Shown piece after piece: positions 1 through 9,345 of a stretch of DNA of 64,000 nucleotides. The position numbers and the translations under genes were made by a program. Positions within the stretch are counted from its first letter, which is position 1, and the number at the start of each line of letters is the position of its first letter. This stretch comes from JBLHZY01 sp047631555 (lineage in GTDB: Bacteria > Pseudomonadota > Alphaproteobacteria > Rhodobacterales > Rhodobacteraceae). Under the pieces are notes generated by a model. The model was not told the origin of the DNA. It searched no databases and saw only the letters and a list, made by a program, of their open reading frames with translations. Where the stretch lies: the NCBI GenBank assembly GCA_047631555.1, contig JBLHZY010000005.1:1-64000 (forward strand). Reading direction: 5' to 3'.

Positions 1-536
1 CTCGTAACCGCTGGCGTCGTTTCCGTCTCCAACCGCCCGTCTGGCGCCCCGTCGTGCATCACTGCGCCGCCGGTGAAGGGGGTTCTAGAAGCACTCAACG
101 CTTCCCGCAAGGGCTTTTTTGAAGAAATGCCAAATTTCTTGGTTTCCTCAGTAAAACGCCCCTTTCCTATGCAATAGGCGGGCGTGATGGTTCATTGAAT
201 GCACTGATTGGACCGCCAAAATACCTGTCTGGTGTTATTTCGATGCTGCAAACGCGAATCTTGAGCCTGCTCAGACGCCAAATCGCGCATTCAGGCGCCG
301 TGATTCCTTCTTTAAGCGCCTGCACGGCCCCCAATCGTCGGCCTCAATTCCAAAGATCTCGCCTGCCCCTAGGGCAATTTATGCGTTCATAAACCGCCCG
401 ATACCGTCAGGCCGCTAAAATTGTGCATACCCCGAAGAACGCCATTCACGCGAAATTAGGAAATTCAGGGCCTTTTAGCTGTCAAAAGCGCAAAACGTTC
501 TACCGCGTACTTGGTTGCAATAGATGAAAAGGCCTT
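1..536. other. No recognisable gene; left edge of window and leader region
   Basis: The first 177 bases are open in the plus frame beginning at base 1 and end at TAG 175-177, so the tail of a gene entering from the left is possible, but the translation resembles no family I know. From 178 to 536 I see no convincing gene; a 65-codon ORF at 195-392 has no ribosome binding site and unusual composition and is left out. The last part must hold the promoter of the chemoreceptor gene that starts at 537, but no clear -35/-10 pair can be assigned by eye. Confidence 0.3.
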
Positions 537-3344
537 ATGATGCTCGCTAAGCTCTCAAACCTCCTCAATGGCGTGGCCGGTAAATTCGCATTCATCCTGC
601 TTGCTATGGCCTCGACCACGGCGGCCGCGATCCTCATGGGGAACACCTATCTGCGCCAGATCGCGGATGACGTTTCTGGATTTCTTGAGAATTCGCTGCC
701 TCAGGTCGAAAACAGCACGCGTATTTCCGTCGGCTCTTCGGCGCTAAAAGATGGGCTGGCCTCTGTCCTGCTGGCCTCGACTTTGGATGATCTAAACGTG
801 AATTACACAATCGTTGAAGGGCAGATCAACTCGACGCGGGCCGAGCTAGGCCTTGTTGCGCCAAAAACGGCCGCTTCGCTATCGGCGCTGCTTGACGAGG
901 CTCAAGCAGGCCTTGGAGTGCTCACAGCAGCGCGCAACAACGAGTTGCGACATAACCAAGAGGTGAGTGAAGCGATTGCAGGCCTCCATACACTGAGCGG
1001 CGAAGCCAGCACCTCGCTTAAAAAGCTCGCGGACAATGCCTATTTCGATCTCTCGATCGGCGGAAACTCAACGATCGTTGAGGTGGAAGAAACGCTCACC
1101 AAATTGATCGACGAGGATTTCGCCGCGCTGAACACCATTTTGAATATTCGCGCCGAAATCAATCTTCTTACAGGTGTTTCCTTCGCTCTTGCTCAGACTG
1201 ATGACATGGGCTTGCAGATCATCCTTGGTGGCATTGGCGAAAAGTCACTCGGCATCCTTAGCGATCTGATCCCCTATATGAGTCTCCACCCAGCCAGTGC
1301 TGACCGGATTGATGAAGTTCGAGCGGCGCGCGATGCTTTTGCAATCGCTGTCGATACAAATATCTCAGCACGGGAGCGCAAACGGGTGCGCGTTCTGGGC
1401 GTTCGCTCAGAAGCCGAGCGCGTTTTGCAAGCGGCCTTAGCGGAGCTTCAAACCGTTCTTACGGAAGAATCTGCAAATGCGATTGTTTCGAACGGCGAAG
1501 CCATCCAAGGACTTCTCGACAATGAAGTCGGGCGTATCAGACTGCTCGCAGATTTGGATCTCGGCATCAAAAATTATTTCAACCTCGCGCTGGAAGGCAT
1601 CGCAGCGGGCGATCTTGGCTCACTTCCCGAGCTTCAGGAAAAGCTCTCCGAGCAAAGCCGCATGCTTACCGAAACTGCGGGCAAACATGTGCCTGAGCTG
1701 AACGAACTATTTACAAATATTGCCGCAAGCAGCAGCCCTGAAACGGGTATATTGGTCGCCCAACGCGGCGCGCTGGAGGCCGCAATCTCCGCTGGTGAAA
1801 TTTCACAACGCGCCGCTAACGCTGTGCGCGAAATGGCCAACACATCCGAGGCCTTTGGTCGAACATCTTTGCAAGGTATTTCAAACGCCGGACAAGGCAT
1901 TCAGGAAAAAGTGCAAAAGGCTGTTCGCATGATGATGATCATTGCGTTGGTTGGCATCGCTCTAATCGTCATCGCGCCTGGCATCACGTATCTCACAATT
2001 GTGCGCCCGCTGATCCGCGTAACCAACACAACCGAGCGGCTCGCAAACGGCAATTTTGATGAGATCAAAGGGCTCGATCGCCAACGCGGTGAAATCGGGC
2101 GTATGGCCACTGCCCTTCGTGTTTTCCGCCAAAATTTGCTCGAAAAACAGCAAATGATCGAAGAAGATAAAAAGCGCGAAGAAGCCGATCACATAGCCGC
2201 GCTAAAAGCCGCTGAAGTAGAAAAAGCCCGCGAAGAAGCCGAGCGCAAGCGCATTGCAGATCAAGAAGCCGCAGAGCGCGAACGCATCGCAGCGCAAGAA
2301 GCCGAACGTGAAAAGCTGCGCAAAGCCGCCGATGAAGAGCGCCAAGAACGAATGGCCGCACAAAACCAGATCGTCAGCACGCTCGCAGAAGCATTGCGCA
2401 AGCTCGCTGCCGGCGATCTGACCGCACGGATTACTGATGAGTTTGGTGAAGGCTACGAACAACTCCGCCACGACTTTAATGAGGCCGTTCAAACGCTTGA
2501 TGGCGTGGTAAACCTTATCGCTGACAGCTCTGAAACGATCTTCACGAACTCTGGTGAAATCAGCAATGCTGCCGATGATCTCGCGCAGCGCACCGAAACA
2601 ACTGCCGCGACCTTGGGCGAAACAGCCGCAGCCCTTACCGAGCTGACGGCATCCGTGAAGTCCGCAGCAGATGGCGCTGCACAAGCTGACCGGGTTGTTG
2701 CTGGCGCGAAATCCAATGCCGAACAATCCAGCATTGTGGTTCGCGAAGCCGTTTCAGCCATGGGCGAAATTGAGGAAAGCTCGCGTAAGATTTCAAAGAT
2801 CATCAGCGTGATCGACGACATCGCGTTCCAAACCAATTTGCTTGCGCTCAACGCCGGTGTCGAAGCGGCGCGTGCAGGCGACGCGGGGCGCGGCTTTGCA
2901 GTTGTTGCCTCTGAAGTCCGCGCGCTTGCTCAGCGCAGTTCCGAAGCGGCGCGTGAGATTTCCGATCTCATCTCAGATAGCGGCAATCAGGTTCAAAAGG
3001 GTGTTGGCCTTGTGGATCAGGCTGGCGAAGCACTCAAAGCGATTGTCACAGACGTCTCTGAAATCTCAAACCACGTGTCCGAAATTGCGACCTCAGCCAA
3101 AGAGCAATCAACCGGCATCACAGAGATCAACACGGCCATCTATCAGCTCGATCAAGCCACACAGCAAAATGCTGCGATGTTTGAAGAAACAACAGCGGCC
3201 AGCCATTCTTTGACGCATGAAGCCTCAAGCCTGCAAAAGACAATTGCGCGCTTCACCACAAACGTTGGGGCGACGTTCCAGCAAGCCGCCCCAATTGAGG
3301 GAATGCAGGACGAGCAGCACGACGATTTGGCGCAAGCCTCTTAG
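537..3344 (+). CDS. Methyl-accepting chemotaxis protein
   Basis: Inner-membrane chemoreceptor that should pass ligand or redox signals to a CheA/CheW array. The 935-residue protein has an N-terminal membrane segment (about 17-37), a very long extracytoplasmic helical region, a second membrane segment (about 465-488), a HAMP domain, a charged Glu/Lys/Arg/Ala-rich coiled coil (about 540-620), a second HAMP-like stretch and the conserved signalling hairpin, whose tip motif DDIAFQTNLLALNAGVEAAR lies near residues 759-778. The C-terminus lacks a CheR-binding pentapeptide. An AAAAGG-like ribosome site precedes ATG 537; the second Met codon at 540 is an equally possible start. The gene is monocistronic and ends at a strong terminator. 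The ligand cannot be told from sequence. Confidence 0.93.
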   Translation: MMLAKLSNLLNGVAGKFAFILLAMASTTAAAILMGNTYLRQIADDVSGFLENSLPQVENSTRISVGSSALKDGLASVLLASTLDDLNVNYTIVEGQINSTRAELGLVAPKTAASLSALLDEAQAGLGVLTAARNNELRHNQEVSEAIAGLHTLSGEASTSLKKLADNAYFDLSIGGNSTIVEVEETLTKLIDEDFAALNTILNIRAEINLLTGVSFALAQTDDMGLQIILGGIGEKSLGILSDLIPYMSLHPASADRIDEVRAARDAFAIAVDTNISARERKRVRVLGVRSEAERVLQAALAELQTVLTEESANAIVSNGEAIQGLLDNEVGRIRLLADLDLGIKNYFNLALEGIAAGDLGSLPELQEKLSEQSRMLTETAGKHVPELNELFTNIAASSSPETGILVAQRGALEAAISAGEISQRAANAVREMANTSEAFGRTSLQGISNAGQGIQEKVQKAVRMMMIIALVGIALIVIAPGITYLTIVRPLIRVTNTTERLANGNFDEIKGLDRQRGEIGRMATALRVFRQNLLEKQQMIEEDKKREEADHIAALKAAEVEKAREEAERKRIADQEAAERERIAAQEAEREKLRKAADEERQERMAAQNQIVSTLAEALRKLAAGDLTARITDEFGEGYEQLRHDFNEAVQTLDGVVNLIADSSETIFTNSGEISNAADDLAQRTETTAATLGETAAALTELTASVKSAADGAAQADRVVAGAKSNAEQSSIVVREAVSAMGEIEESSRKISKIISVIDDIAFQTNLLALNAGVEAARAGDAGRGFAVVASEVRALAQRSSEAAREISDLISDSGNQVQKGVGLVDQAGEALKAIVTDVSEISNHVSEIATSAKEQSTGITEINTAIYQLDQATQQNAAMFEETTAASHSLTHEASSLQKTIARFTTNVGATFQQAAPIEGMQDEQHDDLAQAS

Positions 3345-3370
3345 AGCGCTCAAATTCGCACCAAAGAAAA

Positions 3371-3403
3371 AAGGGCGCTCGGTTTGATCCGAGCGCCCTT
3401 TTT
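3371..3403. terminator. Bidirectional Rho-independent terminator
   Basis: A perfect 12-bp stem (3371-3382 with 3389-3400) closes a 6-base loop. It is followed by T residues on the plus strand and preceded by A residues, so it can end both the chemoreceptor transcript and the convergent pcaF transcript. Confidence 0.9.
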
Positions 3404-3424
3404 CACTTTAAACATGGGTCGTCA

Positions 3425-4630
3425 TCAAACTCTCTCAAGCGCGATCGCAATCCCCTGCCCAACACCGATACACATCGTTGCAAGGGCACGATTACCGCCA
3501 TTGATCTGCATCTCAAGCGCTGCCGTTCCAGCAATACGCGCGCCAGACATACCAAGCGGATGCCCCAAAGCAATGGCGCCGCCGTTTGGATTTACATGTG
3601 CTGCATCGTCAGCAATTCCAAGCTCGCGCAAAACGGCAAGCCCTTGGGCCGCGAAGGCTTCATTAAGTTCGATCACATCGAAATCAGCCGGGCTGATGCC
3701 AAGCCGCGCACAGAGTTTCTTGGTTGCGGGCGCAGGCCCAATCCCCATGATCCGGGGCGGAACACCTGCCGCTGCACCACCAACAATCCGCGCAATCGGG
3801 GTTAGCCCATGTTTGCGCGCGCCTTCCTCGGAAGCCACAATCAGCGCCGCAGCGCCATCATTCACGCCGCTCGCGTTGCCCGCCGTCACCGAGCCGCCTT
3901 CGCGAAACGGGGCGCGAAGTTTTGAGAGCACTTCAACAGTCGTGCCGGCGCGAGGATGCTCGTCTTTTGAAACGACGATAGGATCGCCTTTGCGCTGCGG
4001 AATTGTAACGGGGACAATTTCCTGACCAAGGCGTCCGTTCTCTTGGGCGGCAACGGCGCGGGCTTGGGATGCAGCGGCAAAGATATCCTGATCCGCGCGC
4101 GAGATGTTGTAATCCGCCGCCACGTTTTCCGCCGTCTCTGGCATGGATTCTGTGCCGTAGAGCTTGTCCATATGTTTGTTGACGAAGCGCCAGCCAATCG
4201 TTGTGTCATAAATCTCAGCGTTGCGCGAAAAGGCGGCGGTGGCTTTTGGCATCACAAAAGGTGAGCGGCTCATTGATTCAACGCCACCTGCAATCATGAT
4301 CTCGGCCTCGCCCGCCTTGATCGCGCGCGCCGCGATTGTGAGCGCATCCATGCCCGAGCCACACAAACGGTTCACGGTTGAGCCGGGGATTACATCGGGC
4401 AAGCCTGCCAAAAGAAGCGACATGCGCGCGACATTGCGGTTGTCTTCGCCCGCTTGGTTCACACAGCCATAAACGACGTCATCTATAGCGGCCCAATCCA
4501 CACCTTGGTTGCGCTCTTGTAAAGCAACAAGCGGCACAGCGCCTAGATCATCTGCACGCACTGATGAAAGAGCGCCGCCAAAACGGCCAATTGGGGTTCG
4601 GATATAATCGCAGATAAAGGCTTCGGGCAT
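3425..4630 (-). CDS. pcaF: 3-oxoadipyl-CoA thiolase (beta-ketoadipyl-CoA thiolase)
   Basis: Last step of the beta-ketoadipate pathway: cleaves 3-oxoadipyl-CoA with CoA to succinyl-CoA and acetyl-CoA in the cytoplasm. The 401-residue length is normal for the family. The N-terminal RTPIGRFGGALSSVRADDL block and the AGEDNRNVARM block are typical of PcaF rather than general acetyl-CoA acetyltransferases. The active-site cysteine is in NRLCGSG (Cys90), the catalytic histidine in GHPLG and the second cysteine in CIGVGQG near the C-terminus. It lies 26 bases behind pcaJ in the same direction, so pcaI-pcaJ-pcaF form one unit; no upstream protocatechuate genes or pca regulator are present in the window. 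Confidence 0.93.
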   Translation of the reverse strand: MPEAFICDYIRTPIGRFGGALSSVRADDLGAVPLVALQERNQGVDWAAIDDVVYGCVNQAGEDNRNVARMSLLLAGLPDVIPGSTVNRLCGSGMDALTIAARAIKAGEAEIMIAGGVESMSRSPFVMPKATAAFSRNAEIYDTTIGWRFVNKHMDKLYGTESMPETAENVAADYNISRADQDIFAAASQARAVAAQENGRLGQEIVPVTIPQRKGDPIVVSKDEHPRAGTTVEVLSKLRAPFREGGSVTAGNASGVNDGAAALIVASEEGARKHGLTPIARIVGGAAAGVPPRIMGIGPAPATKKLCARLGISPADFDVIELNEAFAAQGLAVLRELGIADDAAHVNPNGGAIALGHPLGMSGARIAGTAALEMQINGGNRALATMCIGVGQGIAIALERV

Positions 4631-4656
4631 TGAGGAAAACTCCGTTGGTTGGCCGC

Positions 4657-5328
4657 CTACAGCGCGGGCACGATAAGATCGGCCACGGGGCCATCTGTAT
4701 GAAGGGGGGCGCCGGTCATGTCTTGCAGTTCATCAAAGCTGATGCCGGGCAGTTTTTCACGCAGGACAAAGCCGCGCTCGGTGATATGGATCACGGCGTG
4801 GCTGGTATAGATGCGGGTCACGCAGCCTACGCCTGTGAGCGGAAACGAGCAGCGCTCAACCAATTTGGGCGCGCCTTTCTTGGTCACATGCTCGGTAATC
4901 ACGAAGACCTCGCCCGCGCCGTGAACCAAGTCCATCGCGCCGCCCACGGCCGGAATATCGTTTGGATCGCGTTTCCAATTGGCCAAATCGCCATTGGCCG
5001 CGACCTCAAATGCGCCCAGTACCGCGACATCAAGATGCCCACCGCGCACAATGGCAAAGCTATCGGCTTGGTGAAAAATCGAAGCGCCGGGCTTGTATGT
5101 TACTGGCTTTTTGCCGGCGTTGATCAGGTCCCAATCTTCCTCGCCCTCGGCTGGACGCTCGCCAAAATCAAGCAATCCGTTCTCGGAGTGAAAGATCGCG
5201 GCGCGGCCCTCAGGCTGATATTGGGCAACCATTTCGGGAAAGCCGATGCCAAGATTTACATAAGCGCCGTCTTCGATATCTTGGGCAACCCGCCAAGCGA
5301 TCTGGGCATTTGTCAGTTTTTCGCTCAT
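4657..5328 (-). CDS. pcaJ: 3-oxoacid (3-oxoadipate) CoA-transferase subunit B
   Basis: Beta subunit of the two-subunit CoA-transferase that moves CoA from succinyl-CoA to 3-oxoadipate. The 223-residue protein has the SENGLL motif with the catalytic glutamate (Glu49) and the glycine-rich GIGFPEMVA stretch near the N-terminus. It overlaps pcaI by four bases (ATGA), typical of subunits made in equal amounts. Sequence alone does not exclude acetoacetate (ScoB-type) as substrate, but the adjacent PcaF-type thiolase favours 3-oxoadipate. Confidence 0.88.
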   Translation of the reverse strand: MSEKLTNAQIAWRVAQDIEDGAYVNLGIGFPEMVAQYQPEGRAAIFHSENGLLDFGERPAEGEEDWDLINAGKKPVTYKPGASIFHQADSFAIVRGGHLDVAVLGAFEVAANGDLANWKRDPNDIPAVGGAMDLVHGAGEVFVITEHVTKKGAPKLVERCSFPLTGVGCVTRIYTSHAVIHITERGFVLREKLPGISFDELQDMTGAPLHTDGPVADLIVPAL

Positions 5329-6032
5329 GGATAGGTTGCTCCTGCCTTCACAAGGACTTCTTCTTGCGCGGGGTTTTCAACTTTGACGATGCGGTCGGTG
5401 AATATGCCCGGCGTGATGACTTGCTCGGGATCAATCGCGCCAAGGGCAACGATATTGCTCGCTTGAACGATGGTCGTTTTGCAGGCCATCGCCATGATCG
5501 GGGAGAAATTACGCGCGGCTTTGTTATAGGTCAGATTGCCATGGGGATCGGCATCGCGCGCTTTGATCAAAGCGAAATCGGCTTTGAGCCAGCGCTCCTG
5601 AACATAGGTTTTGCCCTCAAATTCGCCGATTGGCTTGCCATCTGCAAGCTCGGTTCCGACAGATGTCGGCGTGTAAAAGGCGGGGATGCCTGCGCCGCCA
5701 GCACGGATACGCTCGGCCAATGTGCCTTGGGGAACGATCTCAAGCTCAACTTCGCCCGCGCGATATCGCGCGTTAAAGGCGCGCGGATCAGAGGTGCGCG
5801 GATAGGAGCAGATGACTTTTGATATGCGCCCTGCATCAAGCAAAGCCGCGATACCAACGCCGCCTGCGCCTGCGTTATTGTTGATAACGGTTAGGTTGGT
5901 CGCGCCTTGATCGATCAACGCATGGACCAGCTCAATCGGCCCGCCCGATCCGCCAAAACCGCCGATCATAACGACCGCCCCATCGGGAATTCCCGCTACG
6001 GCCTCCGCCAAGCTTGCCACTGTCTTATCCAT
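5325..6032 (-). CDS. pcaI: 3-oxoacid (3-oxoadipate) CoA-transferase subunit A
   Basis: Alpha subunit of the CoA-transferase. I place the start at ATG 6032 (product begins MDKTVASLAEAV, 235 residues) because a strong GGGAGGCG ribosome site lies just upstream and family members begin there; the frame is open 21 codons further up without support. The GGFGGSGGPIELVHALID block is the CoA-binding signature of this subunit. It is first in the pcaIJF unit; 114 bases separate it from the upstream acyl-CoA synthetase gene, enough for its own promoter. Confidence 0.88.
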   Translation of the reverse strand: MDKTVASLAEAVAGIPDGAVVMIGGFGGSGGPIELVHALIDQGATNLTVINNNAGAGGVGIAALLDAGRISKVICSYPRTSDPRAFNARYRAGEVELEIVPQGTLAERIRAGGAGIPAFYTPTSVGTELADGKPIGEFEGKTYVQERWLKADFALIKARDADPHGNLTYNKAARNFSPIMAMACKTTIVQASNIVALGAIDPEQVITPGIFTDRIVKVENPAQEEVLVKAGATYP

Positions 6033-6146
6033 ATCGAAAGCGCCTCCCGCATCTTTGTCGAGGCTTAAATAGGCCAGCCTTGGGGGCGCTCGCAATCGGA
6101 TTCTGCGAAAGGCGGTTTCACCATACCCCTGCCCCCGCGCCTTTCG

Positions 6147-7769
6147 CTAGAGGGAGCGTACCTTTTCGCGCAGGGCAAACTTCTGAATTTTACCTGTCGA
6201 GGTTTTGGGGATCTCCTCAAAAATGATCGTGCGTGGGCATTTGAAATGCGCGAGGTGGCTGCGGCAATGGGCGATCAATTCAGCCTCATCAGCGGCCTTT
6301 CCGACCTTCAACTCAATAAAGGCGCAAGGCGCTTCGCCCCATTTCGCATCCGGCCTCGCAACGACTGCGGCGGTGGCCACGGCAGGATGGGCATAGAGCA
6401 CATCTTCAATCTCGATAGACGAAATATTCTCGCCGCCAGAGATGATGATATCCTTGGAGCGATCCTTGATTTCGACGTATCCATCGGGATGCTGAACGGC
6501 CAGATCGCCCGTATGATACCAGCCCCCCGCAAAGGCGGCATCGCTCGTCGTTGGATTTTTCAGATAGCCTTTCATCATCACATTGCCGCGCATCATGATC
6601 TCGCCCATCGTCTCGCCATCCCAAGGCACGGGTTCTAAGCTCTGAGGATCAGCGACCATGATCCCCTCCTGAACCTCATAAGCCACCCCTTGGCGCGATT
6701 TGATTCTCGCTTGTTCAGCAGGCGGTCGATCCGACCATTCGGGATGCCATGCGCAGATAACGCAGGGGCCGTAAACTTCGGTAAGCCCGTAGACATGGGT
6801 CACCTCAATTTCCAGATCATCCATGCCTGCGATCACGGCGGCGGGCGGCGCGGCACCGGCGGTCATCATCTTTACATGTTGGGTCCAGCTGGGGCGCTGA
6901 TCCTCGGGCACGGCCGCCATCATGCTCATCACAATCGGCGCGCCGCACAGATGGGTGATACCGTTTTGTGCAATGCTTTCAAGGATAGCTGGCCCCTCAA
7001 CGCGGCGCAGGCAAACATGGGTTCCGGCCATCGCGGTGATCGTCCAAGGGAAGCACCAGCCGTTGCAATGAAACATCGGCAGGGTCCACAGATAGACGGG
7101 AAAATGCGGCATCGCCCAGGTGACGGAATTGCCCATCGCATTCAGGTATGCGCCGCGGTGCGAATAGACGACGCCTTTTGGATCGCCCGTCGTGCCGGAG
7201 GTATAATTCAGCGCGATAGCATCCCATTCGTCGCCTGGCATGAGGCCCGCAAATTCGGGATCGCCGCTGGCCAGCAAATCCTCATACTCCTGCTCGCCGA
7301 TAAGCGTGCCGCTTGTGGCCAGTGGATCATCGATATCAATGATGGCGGGCGGGTTTTTCATCTGCGCGCAGGCCTGCGCCACCACGTCGCCAAGCTCGCG
7401 ATCAACAAGGACAAGCTTGGCCTCGCCGTGCCCTAGGATAAAGGCGACGGCTTCAGGATCGAGCCGGGTGTTAATCGCATTAAGCACCGCGCCCGCCATC
7501 GGGACGCCAAAACTCGCCTCAACAAAGGCCGGAATATTGGGCGCCATGATCGCCACGGTATCGTTGCGTTCAATCCCGCGCGCGATAAGCGCCGAGGCAA
7601 GGCGGCGACAGCGCGCCCGCATTTCGCGGTAGCTCGTTTTATGAGCGCCGTGAAGGATCGCGGTGCGATCAGGATAGACGACGGCCGTGCGGTTCAAAAA
7701 GGAAAGCGGCGTCAACGGCACATGATTGGCCGCGTTCTTTTCCAAGCCTTCCAAATACGCTTTCGTCAT
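6147..7769 (-). CDS. Acyl-CoA synthetase (AMP-forming ligase)
   Basis: Member of the ANL superfamily: activates a carboxylic acid to an acyl-adenylate and then to the CoA thioester. The 540-residue protein has the phosphate-binding loop YTSGTTGDPKG, the GLTEVYG adenylation motif, the hinge region around HTGDLAVQHPDGYVEIKDR, and the C-terminal catalytic lysine in KTSTGKIQK. The N-terminus (NHVPLTPLSFLNR) matches the medium-chain/plant AAE-like subgroup used widely in Roseobacters, some of which act on short, branched or methylthio acids; the substrate cannot be read from sequence. ATG 7769 is preceded by GGGGAGGCG. Confidence 0.88.
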   Translation of the reverse strand: MTKAYLEGLEKNAANHVPLTPLSFLNRTAVVYPDRTAILHGAHKTSYREMRARCRRLASALIARGIERNDTVAIMAPNIPAFVEASFGVPMAGAVLNAINTRLDPEAVAFILGHGEAKLVLVDRELGDVVAQACAQMKNPPAIIDIDDPLATSGTLIGEQEYEDLLASGDPEFAGLMPGDEWDAIALNYTSGTTGDPKGVVYSHRGAYLNAMGNSVTWAMPHFPVYLWTLPMFHCNGWCFPWTITAMAGTHVCLRRVEGPAILESIAQNGITHLCGAPIVMSMMAAVPEDQRPSWTQHVKMMTAGAAPPAAVIAGMDDLEIEVTHVYGLTEVYGPCVICAWHPEWSDRPPAEQARIKSRQGVAYEVQEGIMVADPQSLEPVPWDGETMGEIMMRGNVMMKGYLKNPTTSDAAFAGGWYHTGDLAVQHPDGYVEIKDRSKDIIISGGENISSIEIEDVLYAHPAVATAAVVARPDAKWGEAPCAFIELKVGKAADEAELIAHCRSHLAHFKCPRTIIFEEIPKTSTGKIQKFALREKVRSL

Positions 7770-7853
7770 AATGCAAACGCCTCCCCAGTTGCTTCAACAG
7801 GAAGGAGTGTAGCACGATGATTTTTGAGCGCACTGGGGATTTGCGCGGCCTGT

Positions 7854-9323
7854 TTAGGGCCCGAGATGCCGCGTGATCATCGCCTCTGTGCCCTCTTCCC
7901 AAAGATCGCTGAGAAGGGCTGCGAAGGCGCTTACAACGGCCTCATTTTGGGCAAGGTCGCCGTAAATATCTTCCATTTCAAGCCATACTGAGGGGCGGTT
8001 TTTCGCCTCTTTTGCGCGGGCTTGAAGCGCTGTCCAATTAGGATCGTTGGCGGCGATTTCGGCGCCGCTTTCGGTCGTGCCATAGCAATAGCGGCACCAC
8101 ATGGCGCTTAGCAGCAAAAGCCCTTCAGGAAGCACCCCTTCACCGAGATTATCGCGCAGGCTTGGGATGATAAATTTTGGTTGGCGATTGGAACCATCAA
8201 GGCAGAGGCGGCGCACCGTGTCGCCCACATCGGGATTGGCAAAACGCTCGGTAATCAGCGCGTGATAATCGCTCAGCTTAATTCCAGGCACGGGGGGCAC
8301 AATCGGGATCACCTCATCGGTTTCGATCTTGGCCAAGAAGGCCGAGATCAGCGGATGCTCCATGGCTTCGTGCACATACTCGATATCAAGCAGGCCACCG
8401 GGATAGGCAATGATTGCGTGCCCACCATTCAGGATGCGAATTTTCATCATCTCGTAGGCTTCGACCTGATCGGTGAGGGTCACGCCTGCGCGCTCAAACG
8501 GGGGGCGGCCCGCTGTGAACTTATCCTCAAGCACCCATTGGCGAAACGGCTCGCAAAACACTGGCGCTGCGTCCTCAATGCCAAAAGCATCGACCACACG
8601 GGCGCGTTCAATCGGGCCCGTTGCCGGCGTAATGCGATCGACCATACCATTGGGAAAGGCAACATTGGCCGTGATCCAATCAGCGAGCGCCTCATCGATA
8701 AGGCGCGCAAGGCCAATCACGGCGTCTTGGGTTACATGGCCATTGCCCGGCAGGTTATCGCAAGACATCACAGTAAAGGGGATGATCCCTGCATCGCGGC
8801 GCAAGCGCAGGGCCGCGATAATCGCGCCAAAGGCTGTTGAGGGCGCAAAGGGATTTGCCGCATCGGCCGCAATATCGGGATGCGTCGGATCAAAGGCGCC
8901 GGTGGCCGGATCGATAAAATATCCGCCCTCAGTCACAGTCAGAGAAACGATGCGAATTTCGGGGCGGGCCATTGTCGCGATGAGGCTCGCGTTATTTGGC
9001 TCAACCGGCAGGAAATCAATCATCGCGCCGATCACACGGGCTTGGTGCGCGCCGGGCTCCATCTCGATCACGGTATTGAGGTAATCCTGCTTGGCCAGTG
9101 TCTCGCGCATTTGTGCATCCCCTGCACGAACGCCTGCGCCGATGATAGCCCAATCATGCGCAAGCCCCATGTTAAACAGGTCGTCCATATAGACGGCCTG
9201 ATGCGCACGGTGAAAATTGCCAACGCCGATATGCACGATCCCGGGCGTCAATGCCGCGCGATCATATCCGGGGCGCGCAACTGTATTTGGCAGCGCCGCA
9301 AATGTGGATTGGTCAAGTTTCAT
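7854..9323 (-). CDS. mtlK: Mannitol 2-dehydrogenase
   Basis: NAD-dependent oxidation of D-mannitol to D-fructose (and related polyols) in the cytoplasm; polyol-specific long-chain dehydrogenase family. The N-terminal HIGVGNFHRAHQAVY is the Rossmann-like cofactor motif, and KIRILNGGH carries the family's catalytic Lys/Asn/His set (K-x4-N-x2-H). I use ATG 9323, giving 489 residues; a TTG three codons upstream is open but sits too close to the AAAAGG ribosome site. It follows smoK by 22 bases, so it is the last gene of the polyol operon. The sorbitol dehydrogenase gene smoS, often placed here in relatives, is absent. Confidence 0.92.
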   Translation of the reverse strand: MKLDQSTFAALPNTVARPGYDRAALTPGIVHIGVGNFHRAHQAVYMDDLFNMGLAHDWAIIGAGVRAGDAQMRETLAKQDYLNTVIEMEPGAHQARVIGAMIDFLPVEPNNASLIATMARPEIRIVSLTVTEGGYFIDPATGAFDPTHPDIAADAANPFAPSTAFGAIIAALRLRRDAGIIPFTVMSCDNLPGNGHVTQDAVIGLARLIDEALADWITANVAFPNGMVDRITPATGPIERARVVDAFGIEDAAPVFCEPFRQWVLEDKFTAGRPPFERAGVTLTDQVEAYEMMKIRILNGGHAIIAYPGGLLDIEYVHEAMEHPLISAFLAKIETDEVIPIVPPVPGIKLSDYHALITERFANPDVGDTVRRLCLDGSNRQPKFIIPSLRDNLGEGVLPEGLLLLSAMWCRYCYGTTESGAEIAANDPNWTALQARAKEAKNRPSVWLEMEDIYGDLAQNEAVVSAFAALLSDLWEEGTEAMITRHLGP

Positions 9324-9345
9324 CTCAATCAAAACCTTTTAAATA

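Noticed and set aside
195..392. 65-codon ORF near the left edge
   Set aside because: No ribosome site, Arg/Ser/Pro-rich composition and no resemblance to any family.
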